DNA of 64,000 nt from Capra hircus. Lineage: Eukaryota > Chordata > Mammalia > Artiodactyla > Bovidae. The DNA is taken from positions 75,347,713 through 75,411,712 of the forward strand of contig NC_030816.1 of NCBI RefSeq assembly GCF_001704415.2, in the 5' to 3' direction. A model generated the notes under the pieces. That model had not been told where the DNA came from and ran no database searches. It saw nothing but the letters and a program-made list of their open reading frames with translations. This document shows, one piece after another, positions 23,461 through 35,679 of the stretch. The translations under genes and the position numbers were made by a program. Each line of letters begins with the position of its first letter. Positions within the stretch are counted from its first letter, which is position 1.

Positions 23461-24473
23461 GTTTTACCTTACTTTCCAGCAGGACTGATGGTTATTTAGA
23501 GGCATCCATGCTCTTCGTTTCTCTTGGTAACAGGAATGGCAGAGATGTGGGCAATAGCTGACCTGAGTGATCAGGCAGCCTGAACCCTGGCAAAACTTCC
23601 TCTCTACGGACTGAACAGAGAGAAATGACCCATTGTAGCCTGCTGTCCAGAGGCGTAAGGATGTCTTATTCATCCGCTAAAAACTCCTTCCCCACTGTAG
23701 TGTTCAGTTATATCCTAACAAATGAGGTAGGATTTTTTGATTTTCGTATATTCAAGTATGTATGCATACAGACATTTTCAATTTTAGACACCAGTGATAG
23801 AAGTACATTCTTTTGATTGCCCTCCACCCTACCTGGCCCGAATCTTGTTTAGTTCTTTCTTGTTTGTTTTATAAAATTGCATGAATGTTTTGGTCGACTG
23901 GTTTGTTTATATTTTTTAGGACCAAGCTGTAATTTAGTGATAAATTCTAAAAGTGTTTAAAGCAACTATAAAAACAGTGGTGCTTTGTTTTCCTTCTAAA
24001 AAACATTTCTTTGTTTAGTACATACACAGAGGAGATAGAATTTAGAGTCAGATGAACAGGAAACCTACATATATATCCTTTTATACTGCACTAACATACT
24101 GGTTTCTGCTGTCTTGATTTAAATCTGTGTCTGGAAATTTCCGTTAGATCCTCTCTCACTTACCTTAAGTGGTATAGCTTTGGGGTAACTATCAAAGAGT
24201 TATGGCCACTCTTAGCCTCCCAAATTGTAGCTTTTTCATCAAGAAACTCTGAACAAATCTCACATCTTTTCTAAATTAGAAATGTAACCTTGACTTTAGT
24301 CCCAGAGTTACTGTTGTGCAAAGAAAGAAAACGCTGCATAATGTTCAAATTATGTGCAAACTGAAATGATAGAAATGAAAAATGCTATCATATTTCTAAG
24401 TAGGCTTTATTTTCACAAAAGAATTAGCTAGGATTAGGTTCACCCACGTATTTTTGTTGTTGTTTCTATGCAT

Positions 24474-24670
24474 ACGTCAGTTGCTCAGTTGTGTCCAACT
24501 CTTTGCAATCCCAGGGACTAGAACCCACCAGAATCCTCTGTCCATGAGATTTGTCAGGCGGGAATACTGGAGTGGTTTGTTATTTCCTTCTCCAAGGGAT
24601 CTTCCTGACCCAGGAACCTAACCTGCGTTTCCTGTGTCTCCTGCATTGTCAGGAGCCATCAGGGAAGCCC
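24474..24670 (-). mobile_element. Bov-tA SINE
   Basis: gttgctcagttgtgtccaac, gggaatactggagtggtttg and gccatcagggaagccc. Confidence 0.85.
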
Positions 24671-26314
24671 TTGGTTCACCCACACATAGCAGCAATAGTG
24701 AAGAAAAGTGACCCAAAACAAATATGTCTATTTCTCTGCCATTTAAGAGAAATCCAGGGTAGGCAGTTTGGACTGGTATGTCATCTACTCAATCATTAGG
24801 GAGTGCCTAGTAGCCCAGTATGGTTGCACAGGCCCCAGCCATCACATCTATATCCCAGCCAACCAGAAGAATGAAAGGCATATCACCATATCGCTGGTAA
24901 GGATCTTCCTAGAAGTCACATAGCACTTCTGTTTACATCTCACTAAACAACCTTGGTCTCATAGCCATACCTAGCTGCAAGAGGAGCTAAGACATTTTCT
25001 GGTTCTGTGTGGGCTCCTTTAAATGGAAAGGTGAGGTCAGCATGGCATAGTTCAAGAGGTTTTCCTAGACTTGGAATTGAGTTAATGCCGAGTCAACCAT
25101 GTAACCATCTGTCTCTTTCTCTCTCTCTCCAACATCTGCCTGGTGGCCAGCCGTGGTTTAGAGAAATGAGACCTTTCACTTCTCTACACAAACATACTTA
25201 AAATTATCTTCTGAATCAGCCAAACCAACTGGCTCACTTTCATTCTTAAGTGTATCAAAGATTAGTATTTTCCTGTGTAATACAAATAATCATTTTTATT
25301 ATTGGTACTTTACCCAAGTTGGACCCACTTCTAGATATGAAGCCATACTTGGACCATACCAAGAATGAGAGAGAGAGGGATGGCAAAATGAGTTTTTTGT
25401 TTATACAAAGTAAAAATGACACGAGTCTTTACTTTCAGCTCCTTCTGCTGTGCGGACAGGGTAGAGGTGAGAGGTGAGAACAGGAGTATTACTCTTAACA
25501 CTTTGTTACCTTTCTTTTATAAACTGGGTTTACTTGGACCTCTCAAGGGCATGTTCTCTGTCAACAGTACAGAGAGATCCAAGAATGTAAATTACAGTGA
25601 AATGGTTAAAACACCAGATACGTTTCTCCTTCACATCAAATATTCCAACAATATATCAATAATATGTTTCTAATCATATATATTTCATACTGTCACTTTC
25701 ACTTTGTACACAAAAGATCATTTTTAAAATAAGCCAAAGGAAAAATATGCTCAGCTCTCCTTTTCAGGGCAGTTAGCTTCAGTTTGAGTTTTTTAGACAC
25801 AGAAAGGAATGCTGGCTTTTTCAGTGTGCCCTCATTTTCTCGGTTGTATCGAGTCCTTTTAAGATCTCACTGGACAGGCAGGGGGAGCTTAACTAGCACT
25901 AGTGACCAGAGCAGACACACTAAGGAAACACTGAAAGAAGGACCAGGGAGAGAGGCTGTTCCTGCCTCCACACATCCGAAAAGCCCTTTCCTCCCTGCAC
26001 GGCCCTGGATCAGTGAGAGTGACATCGCATATGTGCCTCTAAATATAATGATAATGGCTGATTACACTGAGGTCCACGTTGTCATTCTTTTGAGCTGCCT
26101 TTTCTGTTTGTTCCAGTGCTGATTAGAGTGGGACCAGGCCTGGAAAATCATCACAGTGATCTTGGGAGAAACCAGTAGGCCTAGACAGGACTATAGAACC
26201 AGCCAATCTGTCTCCCTTCCTAAATAAGAAATGTATGAAGTAGAGTCTGGACCAGGGGCTGTTGGATGTTTTTTGACTGAAAGCCAGAGTGTAAAGTATA
26301 TTTTATGTACAAAA

Positions 26315-26345
26315 TGCATGTGCACACATGCACACACGTGTGCAA
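26315..26345. repeat. Alternating purine-pyrimidine tract
   Basis: Thirty-one consecutive bases alternate purine and pyrimidine without a break, mostly CA/TG steps. It includes the 10-bp palindrome cacacgtgtg at 26334-26343. Confidence 0.85.
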
Positions 26346-27407
26346 AAAAGGAATCAATGTCTTATGAATTAAGACTACTTCCTCTTATCCTATGTAGTGT
26401 ATCCTAACATTTCTAGTATTTCCTATCCTATTTCTTTGTTTTTAGAAAAAGTTCTGTTTGCAACCCAATAATTTGATTATGTAAAACACTAATGGATTTC
26501 TACCCTCAGTTCACAAATTCCTGCCCAACCTACTTTTATTTAGTTGAATACATTGTAGAATCTTCCAACTTTCAAGTTTGAAATGTTTTCCTTCTGTCAT
26601 TTCTTTTTCTATAATAAAAATTGTTATAATAAGAATGTTGGTAGATTTAATTTGTTTTCAAGCTCAGGAATCTTGGTTTCTCTTGCTGGGTTTCTTGTAC
26701 TTGCAGAAGAAGCCAGTAGAGGTTTGGGGGTGTTCTTTTTTCCTTGGAACCCTCAAGACAAAGTATATTTACCTTTTGACATTTATAGTTTTTTTCCTCC
26801 GTGGGTTGATTTTCATAAACTGCTTGATGCAAAATGTTCTATTTCATCTTTTCATCATTTTAGATTAAAGCATGGTGTTGGCACAGACTTTTAGAATTTG
26901 TTTCAAGTTAGTTTCCTAGTGTCCATTTCTCAGGAGCTGCAAGAGAACAGCTCTGCCCCAAGCAATCATCCAGAAGTCCAGAACTTTGGGATACCACAGT
27001 TTGCTAAAAACAGAGGGTTAAAACCCTGGTCAAAACAGTGACCTTGTACAAACGCTCCTGATCCTTACAAGAAGATGACATCTATTTCAATAATGAGTTC
27101 ATAAATTTAATTCAGTTGGATTTTTATAAGGGAGGTAAAAATATAGCATGTATAATTTAATTTTCATCTAAACTTTGTTTTCCCCCCCAAAATCAAATTA
27201 CACTTTGGTCAGAATCATTTTACAAAACAGGATGATTAACGATAATGATGAGTTCAAATAATTGAACCAGAGTGTGTGCTTAATTAATTCTCTGGAGGAA
27301 GGAAATTCTGGGTCCAGATAACAGAGTACATCTAAGTGGCATCACTGGTATTTTCAGAGTTTTTATTTTTGAAGTAGATTATTCATGGGGACCTATATCC
27401 TTTCTAA

Positions 27408-27615
27408 GACTTCCCTGATGGCTCAGATGGTAAAGTGTCTGCCTACAATGTGGGAGACCTGGGTTCGATCCCTGGGTCAGGAAGATCCCGTGGAGAAGGA
27501 AATGGCAATCCACTCCAGTACTCTTGCCTGGAAAATCCCATGGACGGAGGAGCATGGTACGCTACAGTCCATGGGGTCGCAAAGAGTCGGACATGGCTGA
27601 GTGACTTCACTTTAT
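27408..27615 (+). mobile_element. Bov-tA SINE
   Basis: Full-length: gacttccctgatggctcaga, ctgggttcgatccctgggtc (an intact B box), and gagtcggacatggctgagtg with tail acttcactttat. Confidence 0.92.
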
Positions 27616-27775
27616 GTCCTTTCTGTACTTTCCATGTCTTCTCTTTCCCTTTTCCCTGATAAATCGCCTGTAACCGTCTCATGCATTCCATACAACTACC
27701 AGACTTCTCCTCATGTGTAAGTGCTGCCATCACCAAAAGGTAAGAAAGAAAAAAGCACAAGTTAATATTAATATT

Positions 27776-27992
27776 GGACTCCCTAGGTGGCTCAGTGGGT
27801 AAAAGAATCTGCCTGCAATGGAGGAGATGCGGGTTTGATCCCTGGGTAGGGAAGATCCATCCCTTGGAGGAGGACATGGCAACCCACTCCAGTATTCTTG
27901 TCTGGAGACTCCCATGGACAGAGGAGCCTGGCTGGCTGCAGTCCTTGGGGTTGCAGAGTCGGACACGACTGAAGCAACTGAACACACACACA
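27776..27992 (+). mobile_element. Bov-tA SINE
   Basis: gactccctaggtggctcagt, gggtttgatccctgggtagg, gtcggacacgactgaagcaa and a CA-rich tail. It is in direct orientation to the copy 160 bp upstream. Confidence 0.9.
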
Positions 27993-29556
27993 ATATTAAT
28001 CTTGGATTCTCCCCGCTGCCACCTTTTTAGCTTTTTTTTTCCCCTGTAAGTCTCCTAATATGTGCCAAGTTGAATCTGTACAGCTGAAGGAAATTTGACT
28101 CTAAGACATTTAAAAAACCCAAGAGCAAAGACAAATCCAAGAAGGCAGAAGTGATTTAATTGTTTGTAAAACTTCAAAGACTTAAGATGAGTTAGATCCT
28201 TTATGTTTAATAAGTTCTAAGCAAGTTCCTCCTTTTTTTCCCCCAGCTGTAGTCATAATACAGAGCTTTCTCTGTCATTTACTGATTCATCCTGGTTCAC
28301 TTAGTCTCCTTCTAATCATTGAAAAAGTAATTAAAATCCTCGAGGGCCAGCCTACCTTGAGCTCCAGTTCAGAATTTATGTGCTTCTGTGACTCTGACCT
28401 CCACTTTCCCTATTCAGCTGCAGCTGAATAGACCTGCTTGCACATGGCAGAAAAGGGCAATTTGAAGAGTCCAGTTTCCATTTCCTTTAGCTTTGTTCAG
28501 GAATTAGAGCCCACAGTGCTTCAGAATGAAGCCTAATCCGGCATATACCTTACTTCTTCCTGTGCAAAGGTTTTGTTTATTTTCTGATTTGTCATGAGAA
28601 AGTTAAGTGCCGACTGAATGAAAGTTACAGTTTGATTTCTCCCTCTGTTTTAGAAGAAATTCTTTTTAGGATTAAGTTAGCAAAATCTGTGCTGTGCCGA
28701 TGTATTTCTTATCTCAACCTGTTTTGAGCTAAACTCATTGCAAAGGCTAGGTTTTCTGAGAGACCTGTAACAGTCCGTAAATTCAAGTTCATGTCCCAGA
28801 GTAATGGGGACTCACTGTGTTGTATATTTGATATACATGTCAGTTGCATGTATCATGGAAAGAAAAATTATTACCGTTATAAAGTGGCTGCGAAATCTGA
28901 AAATTCTAATCTTCTGAGCACACGCAGAATAAAGAGCCCTCAGTGACACAGCAAGGTGGAAATTCAATTTTGCTATGATGGTGATAGCATTCGAGCATAT
29001 CAAGAAGCCAGAAACTTGGGGACAACTTTTGGTGCCTCGATTTTAACTCTTTATCTGAGTGCAAGGAGGGTCTTCCTCAGAGTAAAAGCAGAAAGGAGAA
29101 TTTCAGATCTAAAATGTTTGCTGCTTTTTTTCTCCCACCGTGGTGTACGGTTTGGGAGAGAAAACCCAAGCTAGAGAACTGTGGTTACTCATTTCCCCAG
29201 CCAGTGCTGGAGCGTAGACGCCTGGCTGAATGAGACTGGGAGGACAAGTCTTGGGACCTGACTCATCCAGTGAGAGGTGGTGACTCCCTGGCCCCCAGAT
29301 TTCCATTAGGATCTCAAGAGGCCAGCCTGCAGAGTGAGTATTGTCTGCCTGTGGCCCATTTCAACTGGGTGTTAGATACCAAGCCCAGATGGAGCTGGTC
29401 CTTGCAGCTTGCTCTCTGGGGCGTCTTTGTTTTTCACCAGTAACACTGCCTGATGCTTGCTGCCCAGGACTCAGCACTGTAGGCTGAGAACTAAGAGAGG
29501 ACGTGATTCCCTATCCCTAAATGAACTGCTCTAAGACAGAAAATAACTTTCTGCAT

Positions 29557-29609
29557 AAAGAGAGAAAGAGGATGGAAGGAAAGAGGGCAAGAGGAGGAAG
29601 GGAGGAAAT
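29557..29609 (+). repeat. Purine-rich tract
   Basis: Fifty-three bases on the + strand are A or G except for one T and one C, of the type agagaaagaggatggaagg. No transposon pattern is seen. Confidence 0.8.
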
Positions 29610-29844
29610 ACCTGAGGAGACTGCAGGTGACTTGCTTTCTTTTATCATAGAGGGACCACATTGCAATTAGAAAACAAGTCTGGACTTCAGGAGAAGAATC
29701 TAGAGCTACGTCTTAGATATCAGATTATTACTGAAGTACAAGGTGTTGAGATTTTCATCTTGTTGCACAACTTGCTAAGCAGCTGAGTTAGAGAAATGCT
29801 GCAGAATCAGTTATACACGGACAAGGCAGGATGGGGTAGGGCGT

Positions 29845-30025
29845 AGCCTGCAGTCAGATGGACCATAGTTTTCCATCCAAGCTCTATTGCCTTACTGTGT
29901 GACTTTGGAAAAAAAACTATTTAAATCTTTAACTTCATAATCTATAAGCAGTGGATAAAGGTGATGAAAAATGGAATGAGATGTCTAATGCATTGGCGGG
30001 CACACAGACGTGTCAGTAAATAGTA
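29845..30025 (+). mobile_element. MIR SINE
   Basis: gccttactgtgtgactttgg, the decayed region tctttaacttcataatctat and aaaggtgatgaaaaatgg outline a MIR core. Confidence 0.6.
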
Positions 30026-30399
30026 ACACCTGTGCCTCTCTTGAGCCCCACGTCTCTGAACAGCTTTTCCCCACCATATATATTTCTTCTTAGTAGTAAG
30101 ACGGATCATGGCCATCACCTGTGTTGTTCTGTATTCCCTGCTTTCTTATGAAGTTGGTGCATCCGTCATCAGTGAGACACTACTTTTCATCACTAGGAAC
30201 TGCTGTGTTGTAGTAAACACGTCATTGACACAGAACATCAGACTTTGCTTAGCGGACTTTTTATTCATATTTCCATGTCTTATGGTATATAAGGTTATTG
30301 TTAGCATAATCTTGTACAAGCTTTTGTTTTATCACAGGAAACACATTTGTAACATTCTCAGAGTGTCTAGAAAGTACAAGGCTCCTTTGTTACGCTTGA

Positions 30400-30612
30400 A
30401 CAAGAGCAGAATGTCTACCTCTGGGCATTTGGGATGAATAATTCTGGGTGGTTGGTTTTTTGTATTTTTGGTTTTTTTCAAGGGGATGAGTGTCTGTCCT
30501 CTGAATTCTATGGTGTTTAGCAGCATCCCTGGCTCCCACTTACTCGATGCCAGTTAGAGTAACCAAAAATGATTTCAGATACTGTGAAATGTTCCCAGTT
30601 GAGAAGCGCTGA
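30400..30612 (-). mobile_element. MER20 hAT-Charlie element
   Basis: The reverse-complement MER20 pattern: gaataattctgggtggttgg, ggtgtttagcagcatccctg, aaccaaaaatgatttcagat and agttgagaagcgctg. Confidence 0.75.
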
Positions 30613-31220
30613 ACCACACTTAAGATTGTGATTTGACAGAAATGGGTTCAGTGAATGTACTAACCCATGAGGTCATCCAGAATTAAACATAGAGGAGAGT
30701 TGATTCAAATTTACCTACATGGTCGTAAATGATTAAACATTTTTAAAGTACCGAAGGGAATTCAAACAGGGAAAAAAGAATGAAAAGAAAGATCAGAAAG
30801 ATGCTCCTTTGCCATTAGGTAATGAATGAATCTTTCTCATCTTTGTCATGTTGAATATGTGCAGACAGCCCTGTTTCCTCACTAAGTGAAGACAAGGGCA
30901 TGTTGATAAATGTTTAGATGCCTGGCAGGGTGATAGAAGTTCATTAATTATTGAATGAGAAGAAACAAAGATTGTTTCTAGTTCTGGGGTGTGTATGTTT
31001 AGTCGAGTGTGTTTGTGCAGAATGGCAGAGAGCACATAATACAGAATGGCGAACTCTGCCCTACGCATCAGAGTGACCTCAGATACCATCGTAGCTTCTG
31101 TGTTGTTATCTCAAGAAAAAGAGCTTACTTGGCACATAGGAGGCCCAAGGAGGTCAGTGTGTGTGATCCCTAACGGACCCTCATAGACCTAGAATTTTTA
31201 TGAGACCATAGCTTAGATAG

Positions 31221-31414
31221 AGCCTCCCTGGTGGCTCAGCTGGTAAAGAATCTGCCTGCAATGCGGGAGACCTGGGTTCGATCCCTGGATTGAGAAGATC
31301 CCCTGGAGAAAGAAAACTGTGCCCTCTCCAGTATTCTGGCCTGGAGAATTCCATGGACCGTATAGTCCGTGGGGTCGCAAAGAGTCGGACACAACTGAGC
31401 AAGTTTCACTTTTC
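31221..31414 (+). mobile_element. Bov-tA SINE
   Basis: gcctccctggtggctcagct, ctgggttcgatccctggatt, and gtcgcaaagagtcggacaca. A short internal deletion removes the cggaggagcctgg part. Confidence 0.9.
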
Positions 31415-32280
31415 ATAGCTTATAGGGCCTACCTATGATGTCATGATCGTAGCAGGGTTTTTGTGTGTGTTTTTTTAAGATAGCAGATCAGTGATTACTA
31501 TAAAATATGAGTCCTAATTGTCCCTGCAACTTCTGTGTACAGAGCAAGTAGGGATGTGATAAAATAAGTTACATATAAGCATCATCTCTCTGCCTCACTG
31601 AATAATTTCATCGATAGCAAGCGTGCCTGCCAATAGTGGCTTTTTTGTTGCTGTTTTTTCTATTCCATTTGTACCATGTGACTCACAGTGTCCTAGCAGA
31701 TAAGAACAGAGAGACCTGGTTGTTGTCTAGTATTGGCTTTTGTGCAGAGCTCTTGTTTCCTGTGAGGTTACTAACAGTGTTTGTCCATAGTGAGTCCTTT
31801 CCCAAAGCAGACCCACCGACAGTTCCTTTCTGAGAAGATTATGGGTTTCAAAGTTCAAATCAAACCAGGCTACAAAATGGCTATCTACTAGCTTCTGTGC
31901 TCATACAATCAGAGTATCAGTGTATCCTGTTTCCATTCATGCTGTAAGTTGAATAGCTGTAAACTCCTCCCCACTCTGCCCCCCAAAGAAAAGGGATTGC
32001 CAAGACAAATAATTCTTGTGACATGGGCAATTTCTCGCAAACCTTTTTAAAACATGCAGCTTTCAGAAGCCTACATTGTGTGCTTTTCAGGAATGCTAAA
32101 TCATAGTAAATGTATTTGCTTCATGACTGAAGACCAAGTCTGAGCTACAGTCCACATTAAATAATTCCTTCACCTGTATCTGTTTTTAAAATTATAGAGA
32201 GGACTTTTACAGGAAGGGAATACATGGCTTATTTCAGATCACTAACGTTTTCTTCAGATCACTAAGAAAATGTTACTTAC

Positions 32281-32692
32281 AGGTTTTCGATGTTGACAAG
32301 TCCCAGGAATTGGCTAGGAAAAGGAACTTGCCCCACTCACAGCCAGATAATGTGCCCCCTCCCCAAGGGCCGAAGACACAGATATACAGCACGGCACGGT
32401 GAAACATCCGAGTTAGTTCTTGTTGATGACAGCTTATGAAGTGGTCCTTAATTTTAGAATTACACACCAGCATACCTTCCATTTTCTTACAGCAGTCTGA
32501 TATTTGAAAACAAAAGCACAGTATTTCAGACGTTTTCAGCAGATGAGAATCTGGCACTTCCTCCTTGCTTGGGTTTTCTCCACATTCTTTGCCTCCGTAT
32601 TTCCTTTGCATTTGGAAGCCACAGTCCTGAAACTTTACCGTGGCATCCTGTTTCCTTCCTGAGCCGAAGTTCTTTTTGTTACGATTCCCCAT
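32281..32692 (-). other. Antisense ORF ending on a consensus splice donor (candidate)
   Basis: A minus-strand frame of 139 codons opens with MGNRNKKNFGSGRKQ and closes KTCK-stop (stop at 32273). It is the longest intronic minus-strand ORF that is not made of repeats or L2-like sequence. Read on the minus strand, the last codons overlap AACCT|gtaagt, a perfect donor. It is lysine-rich and cysteine-rich with no domain that I recognise. It could be a lncRNA or coding first exon, or chance. Confidence 0.2.
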
Positions 32693-32995
32693 ACCTCCGT
32701 ATGTGTCTATCTACCATGTCCACTGAATGATAGCATTTACTTTAGATCATCACTGGCTCTTTCTGTGATAGCTTCTTTTCTTTGTTAATTAAATCTTCTT
32801 TTTTCTTTTTTTGCACTGGGTGTTACGTTGGTTACTAGTGATGCAAAGATGATTAAGATATGGTCCCTTCCTCCACTCAGGCTAATTAGGATGCTACATG
32901 CAGAAATAGGTGTGGGTCTGTGGGGCAGCAAACCAGAAGGCTAGGAGGGGCAGAGAGCAGCTTCCTCTTCCTGAGATGATCAGAGGTGCCTACTT

Positions 32996-33115
32996 GGAGA
33001 GCATGGCAATCCACTCCAGTATTCTTGCCTGGAGAATCCCATGGACAGAAGAGCCTGGCAAGCTACAGTCCATAGGGTCGCAAAGAGTCAGACACAACTG
33101 AAGCAACTTGGCATG
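32996..33115 (+). mobile_element. Bov-A monomer
   Basis: gcatggcaatccactccagt, ggagaatcccatggacagaa and agtcagacacaactgaagca. Confidence 0.85.
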
Positions 33116-33433
33116 CACACATGTGCCTTGCAGTGTTCATCTCTCCTACAGACATGGTCCCTATCCTTATGGAGTTTATAGTCTTAATAGGGGAGCTTCA
33201 TGTGGAAACGTGCACCCAACTAGAAAGACCTTAGAGATCATTTGATCAAACTGTGTTAGGTGAATAATAGTCTACTTCTGACAATAGGATAACATTAACC
33301 AGTTTTTAAAATACCTTAGCATTTAAAAATAAAACCTGTAAAACTTTGGTTACTTGAATCCCTATACCAGGGGTGCCACTGAGATAGGGATTTTTGCTGT
33401 CAACAATCTCCTCTGGTTTTGACCTTTAACTAC

Positions 33434-33588
33434 AATCAGCCCTTTGCATCCGCAGATACGGAAGGCTGACTACATTCAATGTACCGCTGCATTTTATATG
33501 AAGAGCTTTATAAAAGCATCCTCAGATTATGGTGTTCTCAGGGGCTGCTGGAACTAATCCCCTGTGAATGCCGAGGGTCAGCTACAGT
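33434..33588. mobile_element. Tigger/MER2-like DNA transposon remnant
   Basis: The start caatcagccctttgcatccg and the end atgccgagggtcagctacag are imperfect inverted ends of the type seen in Tigger-derived elements. The middle is shortened. Confidence 0.6.
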
Positions 33589-33779
33589 GATCAAATCACC
33601 AAAATTGTCCTAAATTCTGTATTAAAAGGAATGTATTTTATTTCTTCAAATTGTCCTGCTATGTCTCTTGTTCAAAGGAAGTATAGTAAAGGGGAAGAAA
33701 ATGACTTGTAGCTATGTTCATTCCAAATTGAATACTTTCAAAGGAATATTTTTCAATATGTCAAAAGCATATCAACAGT

Positions 33780-34060
33780 CATAAAAAGTTTTATATCCTC
33801 TGGCACCGTACTCTTACCCTTGGGAATTTACTCCAAGGATATAATTTGAAATAAGTTAAACTCATATGCACAGATACTTTGCAGCATTCTTTATATTGGA
33901 AATAACTCAAACATCGAATAACAGGCCGAAGAATTTTGCAAATCTTGGTACATCAGCTTAACAAAATTATAAGCTGCCACTTATAATCATACATTTTGAA
34001 AGTTTGTAGTACAGTAAGAAAACTGTGATAACTTTAAGAGAGCAGGCTACAAAATTCTAC
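33780..34060 (+). mobile_element. Old L1 remnant
   Basis: gggaatttactccaaggata, agcattctttatattggaaa and taactcaaacatcgaataac recall the sense-strand L1 ORF2 end, heavily decayed. Confidence 0.5.
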
Positions 34061-34410
34061 CTATTCTAAAAAATTACCTAGTCATATGAGGCACTAAAAG
34101 GAAACCATAAATAATTAGGATAACTGGTTGACTAAAGAAAGGTCAGAAAGCGTCTGGAAAAAAAGGATCTGAAATTATTGGTGTTTTATTTTTATTAATT
34201 TTTTGAAAATATGTGTATTCAGTGAATGCTGGGCACAAATATCCTCATTTGTTCACAGGTTAAATAGTTTTTATTTTATCTTAGTAAATTCTTTTACTGT
34301 CTATTCCTATCTCTGCCATAAATTATGGCTTTGGTTGTACTGTGAGTACGTAGTACATATTCCATAAATATTTACCTTCTATTTACATTGATAGTATTTC
34401 TTTCCTAGAG

Positions 34411-34555
34411 CAGTGTGCTTCTCAAATCTTAATGAGCATTCATCTCACCAGAGGATCTTGTCAGAATGCTGGTTCTGGTTCAGTAGTTCTGGGATAGAAC
34501 CCATGAGTCTGTGTTTCTAAGCCCCCAGGGGCTGCTCGTGTATCTGGTCCAGCTC
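34411..34555 (+). mobile_element. MER5A-like hAT element
   Basis: cagtgtgcttctcaaatctt, aatgctggttctggttcagt and gtctgtgtttctaagccccc match the order of MER5A. Confidence 0.65.
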
Positions 34556-35131
34556 TCTGCTCTGTGTATGAAGATGCTGCTGCTGACCCAGAGTCAGGGG
34601 TTATCCTCTTGGAAGGCAGTGTTGGGATAGCCTCCCTGGTATAGCCATAACTGCCTCAGTAACATTTCTAGCAGTCTGGGGACAGGGAAAGAATGGTTAC
34701 AGATGACTGTCTTCTGTGGTTATGAAATAAAGATGCTATCTTATCGAGCCTGATGATCAACCTTAAGCCACTCAACTAATATCAACTTTGTCCCCTAATA
34801 GAAATGGCATTAATATAAGTGATTCTGTGTGTGTCTTATAAAGAGTAAGAAAAGATTTTCTATGGTAATCATGCTAGCAGTGTTGTTTGACACTGATTGA
34901 CTATTTGGAACCTGATTAAAAACTTGAAAATCCCATCTGGGTTAAGAAAAACTTTGCCTTGACATTCTACCCTGGAAGAAAAATCTTGGCCAGGGCAGTG
35001 AATCCTTAAGGAGCAGTGGTGTGAAGCCGAGTCAAGAGTCATATTTTTACAATTCTGAACATTGTAAACATAAGGAACATAAAGAAGCAGAACATTTTCT
35101 AAAACCAGGGGAACATCTTTTTACCTTTGTG

Positions 35132-35397
35132 TAAGGCAATGGCACCCCACTCCAGTACTCTTGCCTGGAAAATCCCATGGACGGAGGAGCCTGATAGGCT
35201 GCAGTCCATGAGGTCACCAAGAGTCGGACACGACTGAGCGACTTCACTTTCACTTTTCACTTTCATACATTGGAGAAGGAAATGGCAGCCCACTCCAGTG
35301 TTCTTGCTTGGAGAATCCCAGGGACGGGGGAGCCTGGTGGGCTGCCGTCTATGGGGTCGCACAGAGTCGGACACGACTGAAGCGACTTAGCAGTAAC
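35132..35397 (+). mobile_element. Bov-A2 dimeric SINE
   Basis: Two Bov-A monomers (35132-35255 and 35272-35397) are joined by the typical linker cactttcacttttcactttc and acattggagaagg. Both keep gtcggacacgactga. The element ends about 140 bp before the exon D acceptor, in gene-sense orientation. Confidence 0.92.
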
Positions 35398-35539
35398 ATG
35401 AACAGGATACCATGGTGTATAGTAGCCTTGAACATGGAGAGGAATTTGTCATCCTTTGAATTTGAACCACACCAATGATTGTCAAAACTTGCCGTTGTTT
35501 TAGAAGATCATAGCAGATTTCCAACTCAATTCTCCACAG

Positions 35540-35679
35540 TGACTGAAGCTGGCTTTGGTGCTGATATTGGCATGGAGAAATTCTTCAACATCAAGTGCAG
35601 AGCTTCTGGTTTGGTGCCCAACGTTGTGGTTCTGGTGGCGACCGTGAGGGCTCTGAAGATGCATGGAGGTGGACCAAGT
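35540..35679 (+). CDS. MTHFD1L: MTHFD1L internal exon D with FTHFS signature 2
   Basis: This 140-bp exon begins TGACTGAAGC after the acceptor tctccacag and ends GGACCAAGT|gtaagt. Its first two bases complete the Val codon opened by exon C, and it ends in phase 0. The protein reads VTEAGFGADIGMEKFFN, then ASGLVPNVVVLVATVRALK and MHGGGPS. VATVRALKMHGG is the second PROSITE signature of formate-tetrahydrofolate ligases, so the family call rests on a diagnostic motif. ASGLVPNV differs from the cytosolic form (YSGLCPHV, from memory), supporting MTHFD1L. Exons C and D are separated by a 28-kb intron. A Bov-A2 SINE ends about 140 bp upstream of the acceptor. Confidence 0.97.

Larger units (their letters stand above)
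7514..35539 (+). other. Intron 3 (28.0 kb)
   Basis: Donor gtaagt, acceptor tctccacag. This is the largest intron here. It carries many SINEs, BovB, L1, L2 and MIR pieces listed separately. Stretches without a recognised repeat, such as 10800-11850, 25200-27350, 28050-29550 and 31450-32800, show no convincing gene beyond the weak candidates listed in the findings. Confidence 0.9.

Noticed and set aside
27440..27490. tRNA gene from the intact B box
   Set aside because: The ggttcgatccc B box belongs to tRNA-Glu-derived SINE heads; no cloverleaf with a proper acceptor stem is formed.
27443..27991. 182-codon minus-strand ORF
   Set aside because: It is the antisense translation of two neighbouring Bov-tA SINEs; the residues (LEWVAMSSS, GLPFPSPRDLPDPGIEPRS) recur in every such copy.
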